Source: JAPHTQ01 sp050302275 (GTDB lineage Bacteria; Pseudomonadota; Gammaproteobacteria; Thiohalomonadales; Thiohalomonadaceae). Taken from it: a stretch of 19,494 nt of DNA. The position numbers and the translations under genes were made by a program. Under the pieces are notes generated by a model. That model was not told where the DNA came from, did not search any database, and was given only the letters and a program-made list of their open reading frames with translations. Numbering within the stretch: the stretch's first letter is position 1; every line of letters starts with the position of its first letter. The stretch is from NCBI GenBank assembly GCA_050302275.1, contig JBNLAT010000053.1:1-19494 (forward strand), given 5' to 3'. Below, piece by piece: positions 14,682 through 19,494 of the stretch.

Positions 14682-15251
14682 TCAACTGATTAATTGTCCC
14701 TTCCAGTATTCAGCCTTCTGCTGATCTTTCTTTACTCCCAACTGTCCATCTTCGTAAACGCGGATTAACGCCTTAACTGCATCCTGATTTCCCTGTGCCG
14801 CGGATGCCTGCCACAGTTCCAAAGCCTTATTCACATCCTGTCCTACCCAGATGCCGTAGGCGTACATAATCCCGAGGTTGTACTGGGCCGGGGCGTGATT
14901 CTGTGCCGCAGCTTTTTCCCACCACTGAAATGCATCTTTGTTGCTACGGAAGACGGTTGTGCCGTTGTAGTACATCAGGCCGAGGTTGTACTGCGCGTCG
15001 GGTTGTCCCTGTTCGGCGGCAGCCATGAAGAGTTGACGGGCGGTGCGGCTGTTCTTCTCTACCCCTAGCCCGTTCATGTAGAGCAGACCGATGTTGTACT
15101 GGGCGTCGGCGTTGCCTTCTTCGGCCAGTGGCTTCCAGGTGTTGAAGGCTTTGGCGTAGTTGCCTTCACGGAAGGCTGTAAAGCCATCTTCGAGAGGCCC
15201 AGCGAGAGCGAACAGGGGGAAAAGAAGTAGAAGTGTGAGTAGTTTGCGCAT
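14682..15251 (-). CDS. Secreted Sel1-repeat (TPR-like) protein
   Basis: A periplasmic or surface helical-repeat protein of 189 aa. Signal peptide MRKLLTLLLLFPLFALA is cut before GPLEDG. The rest consists of four to five Sel1 repeats of about 36 residues with the pattern A-x-W-x-x-A-A-x-x-G-x-x-x-A-Q-Y-N-x-G-x-x-Y; examples are NADAQYNIGLLYMNGLGV, QPDAQYNLGLMYYNG and HAPAQYNLGIMYAYG. Such repeats mediate protein contacts; the partner is unknown. It begins 36 bases after argF on the same strand, so it may be read through from argDF, but function does not suggest a link. Confidence 0.85.
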   Translation of the reverse strand: MRKLLTLLLLFPLFALAGPLEDGFTAFREGNYAKAFNTWKPLAEEGNADAQYNIGLLYMNGLGVEKNSRTARQLFMAAAEQGQPDAQYNLGLMYYNGTTVFRSNKDAFQWWEKAAAQNHAPAQYNLGIMYAYGIWVGQDVNKALELWQASAAQGNQDAVKALIRVYEDGQLGVKKDQQKAEYWKGQLIS

Positions 15252-15287
15252 AGTGCTTTTGTAGCAGCTAGCGTGAGCTTTGTGAAG

Positions 15288-16202
15288 TCAGGATGGAGAG
15301 TGACCCATCAGGAATTCCATTAATGCCTTTTGGGCATGCAGACGGTTTTCCGCCTGGTCCCAGACCACGCTCTGCTGGCCGTCGATAACCGAGGCGCTGA
15401 CCTCTTCACCGCGGTGCGCAGGCAAACAGTGCATGAAGATCGCGTCGCTGTTGGCGTGGGCCATTACCGCATCGTTGACCTCATAGGCAGCGAAGGCCTT
15501 TTCGCGGATCGCCTGTTCCTCTTCCTGACCCATGCTGGCCCAGACGTCGGTGGTAACCATATCGGCACCTGAGGCGGCTTCGCCTGCGTCGCGCATAACG
15601 CTCACCGCATCACCAGCAGCGGCAACCAGCCCCGCATCAGGTTCATAACCTTCCGGGCAGGCGATGTTCAGTTTGAAACCGAACTGGCGTGCAGCGTTGA
15701 TGTAGGAGTGGCACATGTTATTACCGTCACCGATCCAGGCCACGGTCTTGCCGGCGATATCACCACGATGTTCGACATAGGTCTGCACATCGGCCAGTAG
15801 CTGGCAGGGGTGGTACATATCGGTAAGGGCGTTGATCACCGGCACCTGGGAGTGTTTGGCGAAGGTTTCCAGCTTCTCATGCTCGTAGGTACGAATCATG
15901 ATGATGTCGACCATCCGTGACAGTACCCGTGCGGTATCTTCAATCGGCTCACCGCGACCCAGTTGGGTGTCGCGGGGTGAGAGGAAGATCGCATGGCCGC
16001 CAAACTGCGCCATGCCCGCCTCGAAGGAGACGCGGGTACGGGTGGAGGATTTCTCGAACACCATCCCCAACACCTTGTCGCGCATCGGGGTGTAGCTTTC
16101 GCCGTTTTTCTGCATCGCCTTCAATTCGATGGCGCGCTGAATCAGCCGCTGCAGTTCAGCGGGTGTGAGATCGAGCAGGGTAAGAAAGTGCCGTGTCGCC
16201 AT
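15288..16202 (-). CDS. argF: Ornithine carbamoyltransferase
   Basis: Makes citrulline from ornithine and carbamoyl phosphate in arginine synthesis (cytoplasm). The 304-aa protein has all landmarks: carbamoyl-phosphate loop SSTRTR at 52-57, HPCQLLAD at 131-138, ornithine-binding TTDVWASMGQE at 217-227, and MHCLPAHRGEEV at 257-268 with the catalytic C259. ATG 16202 has GAGGA seven bases upstream. It starts 15 bases after argD, so argD-argF form an operon. Confidence 0.97.
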   Translation of the reverse strand: MATRHFLTLLDLTPAELQRLIQRAIELKAMQKNGESYTPMRDKVLGMVFEKSSTRTRVSFEAGMAQFGGHAIFLSPRDTQLGRGEPIEDTARVLSRMVDIIMIRTYEHEKLETFAKHSQVPVINALTDMYHPCQLLADVQTYVEHRGDIAGKTVAWIGDGNNMCHSYINAARQFGFKLNIACPEGYEPDAGLVAAAGDAVSVMRDAGEAASGADMVTTDVWASMGQEEEQAIREKAFAAYEVNDAVMAHANSDAIFMHCLPAHRGEEVSASVIDGQQSVVWDQAENRLHAQKALMEFLMGHSPS

Positions 16203-16217
16203 GGATGCGTCCTCGGA

Positions 16218-17402
16218 TTACTGACCCGACTGGGCGATGAATTCGTTAACCAGTTCGGTGACGAGTTGCACCAGCGTGTCGGCTTCTTCGTCGCTCATCA
16301 CCAGCGGCGGCAGCAGGCGAATGGTGTTGCCTGCGGTGACGTTGATCAGTACGCCGCGGGCCAGTCCCATGCTGACCAGTTCGGTACAGGGACGATCCAG
16401 CTCGATGCCGATCAACAGACCGAGGCCACGGATATCCTTAACGTAATCCTGTTCGCCCAGCGCCAGTTCAAAGGCGGTGAGTAGACGCAGACCGAGCTCT
16501 TCGGCACGCTGCACCAGTTCTTCTTTTTCCAGCGTATCGATCACCGCCAGTGCCGCAGAGCAGGCCAGCGGATTACCGCCGAAGGTGGTGCCGTGATTAC
16601 CCGGCTGGAACAACTCTGCCGCTTCGCCACGGGCAAGGCAGGCTCCAACGGGCATGCCGTTACCGAGACCTTTGGCAACGGTCATCACATCGGGCGCAAA
16701 CTCTTCGTGCTGGTAGGCGAACATGCGGCCGCTACGACCCATGCCGGTCTGGATCTCGTCCAGCATTAACAGCCAGCCGTGCTTGTCGCAGATCACGCGC
16801 AGGGCGCTGAGATATTTTTCCTGCGGCACGTTAACGCCGCCTTCGCCCTGCACCGGTTCAACCAGTACCGCGACCACGGAGGGATTGTTCTTGGCAACGG
16901 TTTCTACCGCTTCCAGATCGTTGTACGGCACACGCAGGAAACCCGTCACTAGCGGCTCGAAACCGGCCTGCACCTTGCGGTTGCCGGTGGCGCTAAGGGT
17001 GGCCATGGTGCGACCGTGGAAACTGTTTTCCATGACGATGATGGTCGGGGTATCGATGCCCTTTTTATGACCGTAGAGACGCGCCAGTTTGATCGCCGCT
17101 TCGTTGGCCTCTGCACCGGAGTTGCAGAAGAAGGCGCGATCCATACCAGAGATAGCGGTGAGGCGATCCGCCAGAATCTGCTGGTTGGCAATGCCATAGA
17201 GGTTGGAGGTGTGCACCAGGGTGCCCGCCTGTTCGCAAAGCGCCGCGGTAACCGCCGGATGGGCGTGACCAAGATTGCAGACGGCAATGCCGCTGACTGC
17301 ATCCAGATACTGTTTACCTTCGCTGTCCCACACCCAGCAACCGGAGCCTTTGGTAAAGGTTACTGGCTGGCGTGCATAGGTCATCATCAATGTGTTCGAC
17401 AT
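16218..17402 (-). CDS. argD: Acetylornithine aminotransferase
   Basis: PLP enzyme converting N-acetylglutamate semialdehyde to N-acetylornithine in arginine synthesis; related enzymes also act in lysine synthesis. The 394 aa include FFCNSGAEANEAAIK (91-105, PLP phosphate pocket), NSFHGRTMATLSATG (126-140), LDEIQTGMGRSG (214-225, D215), the Schiff-base lysine K244 in VAKGLGNGMPVGA, and GNHGTTFGGNPLA. No good ribosome site precedes ATG 17402. The 137 bases upstream hold the sodB terminator and a promoter-like sequence described separately. Followed after 15 bases by argF. Confidence 0.96.
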   Translation of the reverse strand: MSNTLMMTYARQPVTFTKGSGCWVWDSEGKQYLDAVSGIAVCNLGHAHPAVTAALCEQAGTLVHTSNLYGIANQQILADRLTAISGMDRAFFCNSGAEANEAAIKLARLYGHKKGIDTPTIIVMENSFHGRTMATLSATGNRKVQAGFEPLVTGFLRVPYNDLEAVETVAKNNPSVVAVLVEPVQGEGGVNVPQEKYLSALRVICDKHGWLLMLDEIQTGMGRSGRMFAYQHEEFAPDVMTVAKGLGNGMPVGACLARGEAAELFQPGNHGTTFGGNPLACSAALAVIDTLEKEELVQRAEELGLRLLTAFELALGEQDYVKDIRGLGLLIGIELDRPCTELVSMGLARGVLINVTAGNTIRLLPPLVMSDEEADTLVQLVTELVNEFIAQSGQ

Positions 17403-17433
17403 GGTTTGTTTAATGGTTTTTCTTTCGTCCCGG

Positions 17434-17470
17434 AAAATAAAAATGGCAGTCCCAGTGAGACTGCCATTTT
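17434..17470 (-). terminator. Intrinsic terminator after sodB, ahead of argD
   Basis: A perfect 12-bp stem (17459-17470 with 17440-17451; core AATGGCAGT/ACTGCCATT) with a 7-base loop. On the - strand it ends in TTTT followed by TATTTT. It would stop sodB transcripts, but it also lies downstream of the promoter-like sequence at 17484-17512. Confidence 0.85.
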
Positions 17471-17483
17471 CACCAAACAGCGG

Positions 17484-17512
17484 ATTCTACCCCCGCTTAG
17501 CCCATCAGGCAA
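17484..17512 (-). promoter_or_regulatory. Sigma-70-like promoter with an inverted repeat over the -35
   Basis: On the - strand TTGCCT (17507-17512) and TAGAAT (17484-17489) are separated by exactly 17 bases. The -35 sits inside the inverted repeat CAGGCA-AA-TGCCTG (17506-17519), a possible operator. It points to argD, but the terminator hairpin at 17440-17470 lies between. Confidence 0.5.
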
Positions 17513-17539
17513 ATGCCTGGGAGACTATATTTACAGGGA

Positions 17540-18124
17540 TTAAGCGCCGTAATTCTGTGCCGCGAAATCCCAGTTGACCAGATTCCAGAACGCCTCGACA
17601 TATTTCGGGCGGGCGTTGCGGTAGTCGATGTAGTAGGCGTGTTCCCAGACATCACAGGTCAGCAGCGGAGTTTTGCCGTCGGTCAGCGGGCAACCGGCGT
17701 TGGAGGTGTTGACGATTTCGACGGAGCCGTCAGCGTTTTTCACCAGCCAGGTCCAGCCGGAGCCGAAGTTGGTGGCGGCTGAGGTGCTGAACTTCTCCTT
17801 GAACTCGGCAAAGGAGCCGAAGGCCTTATTGATCGCATCGGCCACGGCGCCGCTTGGCTCGCCGCCGCCGTTGGGGCTGAGGCTGTTCCAGTAGAAGGTG
17901 TGGTTCCAGATCTGCGCCGCGTTGTTGAATACGCCACCTGCCGGAGCACTTTTGATGATCTCTTCCAGGCTCTTGCCTTCAAATTCGGTACCCGGGACCA
18001 GATTGTTCAGGTTGGTCACGTAAGTGTTGTGGTGTTTGCCGTGGTGGAAAGAGAGAGTCTCCGCAGAGATGTGCGGTTCCAGGGCATTGCCTTCATAGGG
18101 GAGTGCAGGCAGTTCAAAGCTCAT
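17540..18124 (-). CDS. sodB: Iron superoxide dismutase
   Basis: Converts superoxide to hydrogen peroxide and oxygen in the cytoplasm. The 194 aa match the length of E. coli SodB. Metal ligands are H27 (LSFHHGKHH), H75 (QIWNHTFYW), D158 and H162 (DVWEHAYYIDY). Q71 in AAQIWNHTFYW marks the Fe-type, where the second-shell glutamine comes from the N-terminal domain. The start ATG has AAGGAG at good distance. It is monocistronic by layout: a terminator follows at 17470-17434, and 231 bases separate it from the msrQ gene upstream. Confidence 0.97.
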   Translation of the reverse strand: MSFELPALPYEGNALEPHISAETLSFHHGKHHNTYVTNLNNLVPGTEFEGKSLEEIIKSAPAGGVFNNAAQIWNHTFYWNSLSPNGGGEPSGAVADAINKAFGSFAEFKEKFSTSAATNFGSGWTWLVKNADGSVEIVNTSNAGCPLTDGKTPLLTCDVWEHAYYIDYRNARPKYVEAFWNLVNWDFAAQNYGA

Positions 18125-18191
18125 GTTTTACTCCTTGTTTTTCAAAGTGTTGAAGCCATTCGGACAGTCGCAGGAAAAGTCTTTGTCAGGC

Positions 18192-18259
18192 TGAAAACAG
18201 TTGGAGCGCCTGCTTGCGCCCCAATAACCTACATATTTAGTAGAGATTAACTGTTTTCA
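18192..18259. repeat. Widely spaced 11-bp inverted repeat upstream of sodB
   Basis: TGAAAACAGTT (18192-18202) and AACTGTTTTCA (18249-18259) are exact complements 46 bases apart. Inside lies a GC-rich imperfect hairpin (GGAGCGC/GCGCCCC, 18203-18220). On the - strand a TTGAAA (18255-18260), possibly the -35 of sodB, overlaps the outer arm. It could be paired operator sites or a leader hairpin. The 231-base gap 18125-18355 shows no gene. Confidence 0.5.
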
Positions 18260-18279
18260 AGTCTACTGCATAGAAGCGG

Positions 18280-18302
18280 CCTCAAAAGGGCCTTCGCCCC
18301 TT
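18280..18302 (-). terminator. Weak hairpin downstream of msrQ
   Basis: AAGGG and CCCTT (18298-18302 and 18286-18290, read on the - strand) form a 5-bp stem with a 7-base loop, then TTTTGAG. It is a possible but weak terminator of the msrPQ operon, 54 bases beyond the msrQ stop. Confidence 0.3.
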
Positions 18303-18355
18303 CTTGCCAGATCCTGAATGTGGTCGGTAATGGCCACGAATTCAAGTTTAGCGGC

Positions 18356-18964
18356 TCAATAGGTATAGGAGTTGTCGTGCCGGGAATAGAACCAGCGTGC
18401 GGGCAGGCGGGCAAGCATGAGGAGGATGAAGATAAACAGGTAGGTCACACTCTCCATATCAGCGACTTTCTGCATCATGAAAAAGTGCAGGATCACGCCA
18501 GCAGTGATCAGGTAAACCAGTCGGTGCAGTCGCTGCCAGTTTCGGCCCAGACGGCGGAAGCTGAACTTGTTGGAGGTAGCGGCCAGCGGGATCAGCAGGA
18601 TGAAGCTGATCATGCCCACAGTAATGAAAGGCCGTTTAATGATGTCGGCCCAGATGTCGGGCCAGGAGAAGTATTGATCCAGCACGATGTAGCTGGTCAG
18701 GTGCAGCATGGCGTAGAAGAAGGCGAAAAGCCCCAGCATGCGCCGATAGTCGATCGGCCAGCTCCAGCCCATGGCGCGCCGGAGTGGCGTGGCGAGCAGG
18801 GTTAGCAGCAGAAAACGCAACGACCAGTCGCCCAGGCTGCGAATCAGCGCCTCGATGGGATTGGCACCGAGGTTATCGGTAAACACGCCGAAGACCAGCC
18901 ACGCCAGCGGCAGTAGCGCGGCGATAAAGATGATCGGTTTTATTCGTTGTGTCGCGTTTTTCAT
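18356..18964 (-). CDS. msrQ: MsrQ, heme-binding membrane partner of MsrP
   Basis: Inner-membrane b-type heme protein passing electrons from the quinone pool to periplasmic MsrP. The 202-aa protein has about six membrane segments. The conserved histidines lie in AMLHLTSY (H88), RLHRLVYL (H147) and GVILHFF (H160), matching the heme positions known in E. coli MsrQ (YedZ). SLRFLLLTLLATPLRR and RRMLGLFAFFYA are family hallmarks. I give ATG 18964; a TTG at 18970 would add two residues, overlap the msrP stop, and leave more room for a ribosome site (AGAAG), so it is a real alternative. Co-transcribed with msrP just upstream. Confidence 0.93.
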   Translation of the reverse strand: MKNATQRIKPIIFIAALLPLAWLVFGVFTDNLGANPIEALIRSLGDWSLRFLLLTLLATPLRRAMGWSWPIDYRRMLGLFAFFYAMLHLTSYIVLDQYFSWPDIWADIIKRPFITVGMISFILLIPLAATSNKFSFRRLGRNWQRLHRLVYLITAGVILHFFMMQKVADMESVTYLFIFILLMLARLPARWFYSRHDNSYTY

Positions 18965-18966
18965 CC

Positions 18967-19494
18967 TCAATAGAACTTCTGTAGATCCATGCCTTTGTAG
19001 AGTTGTGCGACCTGATCCGCATAACCGTTGAACGGCAGTGTCTTGCGTTTGAGAAATTCACCGATACGCCGTTCCCGTTTCTGACTCCAGCGCGGGTGGT
19101 CCACCGCCGGATTAACGTTGGAGTAGAAGCCGTACTCGCCGGGATTGGATTGGTGCCAGGTGGTCTCGGGCATGGTTTCGCGGAAGTTGATTTTGACGAT
19201 CGACTTGATGCTTTTGAAACCGTATTTCCACGGTACCACCAGACGCAGCGGCGCGCCGTTTTGCTTGGGCATCTCCTTGCCGTAGAGGCCGACCGCAAGA
19301 ATGGTCAGCGGGTGCATCGCTTCATCGATACGCAGGCCTTCGACATAGGGCCAGTCGAGCACCGGAATACGCTGGCCGGGCATTTCGTCGGGGCGGTAGA
19401 GAGTGGTGAATTCCACATACTTTGCCTTGCTGGTCGGCTTGAAGCGTTTCAGCAGATCGCCCAGTGGAAAGCCGACCCACGGGATCACCATCGA
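18967..19494 (-). CDS. msrP: MsrP, periplasmic methionine sulfoxide reductase (C-terminal part)
   Basis: Molybdopterin catalytic subunit that repairs oxidised methionine in periplasmic proteins, formerly YedY. Only the last 175 or so residues are here; the N-terminus with the Tat signal and the molybdenum-binding cysteine lies beyond the window end. The visible frame is open to base 19494 and contains SMVIPWVGFPLGDLL, YVEFTTLYRPDEMPGQ, APLRLVVPWKYGFKSIKSIV and NPAVDHPRWSQKRERRIGE, all characteristic of the family. The stop TGA directly abuts msrQ. Confidence 0.93.
   Translation of the reverse strand, partial: SMVIPWVGFPLGDLLKRFKPTSKAKYVEFTTLYRPDEMPGQRIPVLDWPYVEGLRIDEAMHPLTILAVGLYGKEMPKQNGAPLRLVVPWKYGFKSIKSIVKINFRETMPETTWHQSNPGEYGFYSNVNPAVDHPRWSQKRERRIGEFLKRKTLPFNGYADQVAQLYKGMDLQKFY

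Noticed and set aside
17016..17543. 175-codon + strand frame opposite argD
   Set aside because: Shadow of the ArgD coding strand and runs through the terminator hairpin.

Overview
The window looks like chromosomal DNA of a gammaproteobacterium. The evidence is the long-form Pst permeases, Fe-type SodB, MsrP/MsrQ, an argD-argF pair, and moderately GC-rich core genes. No rRNA, tRNA, CRISPR array or transposase is visible, and I cannot name a species from sequence alone.

Layout. (1) 1-3617, + strand: the end of a high-affinity phosphate uptake operon, pstC (3' end only), pstA, pstB, phoU. (2) 3618-3771: four different short dispersed-repeat-type elements packed together. (3) About 3830-6012, + strand: a visibly AT-rich island of five small genes without recognisable function, most of them membrane or secreted proteins. 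(4) 6101-8000, + strand: an arsenic resistance operon arsR-arsC-acr3 with ATGA overlaps at both junctions, its own promoter/operator and a strong terminator. (5) 13476 back to 8002, - strand: a second, complete phosphate operon pstS-pstC-pstA-pstB-phoU, preceded by two good Pho boxes and with a terminator hairpin between pstS and pstC. (6) 13771-14640, + strand: a minimal SET-domain protein and an unknown membrane-anchored protein. (7) 15251 back to 14682: a secreted Sel1-repeat protein. (8) 17402 back to 15288: argD-argF, arginine biosynthesis. (9) 18124 back to 17540: iron superoxide dismutase. (10) 19494 back to 18356: msrP (partial)-msrQ, repair of periplasmic methionine sulfoxide.

How the parts fit. 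Two non-identical Pst systems converge on an arsenate reduction/efflux operon. Arsenate is a phosphate analogue that enters through phosphate transporters. ArsC would reduce it to arsenite, which Acr3 would export, while ArsR senses arsenite. The inner Pst operon carries PhoB sites, so phosphate starvation would raise uptake and also potential arsenate exposure. The arrangement is a plausible functional neighbourhood, but co-regulation is not shown by the sequence. The right part of the window is ordinary housekeeping and oxidative-stress functions.

The least explained parts are the AT-rich ORFan island next to the repeat cluster, the divergent SET-domain gene beside the Pho boxes, and the promoter-plus-hairpin arrangement ahead of argD.
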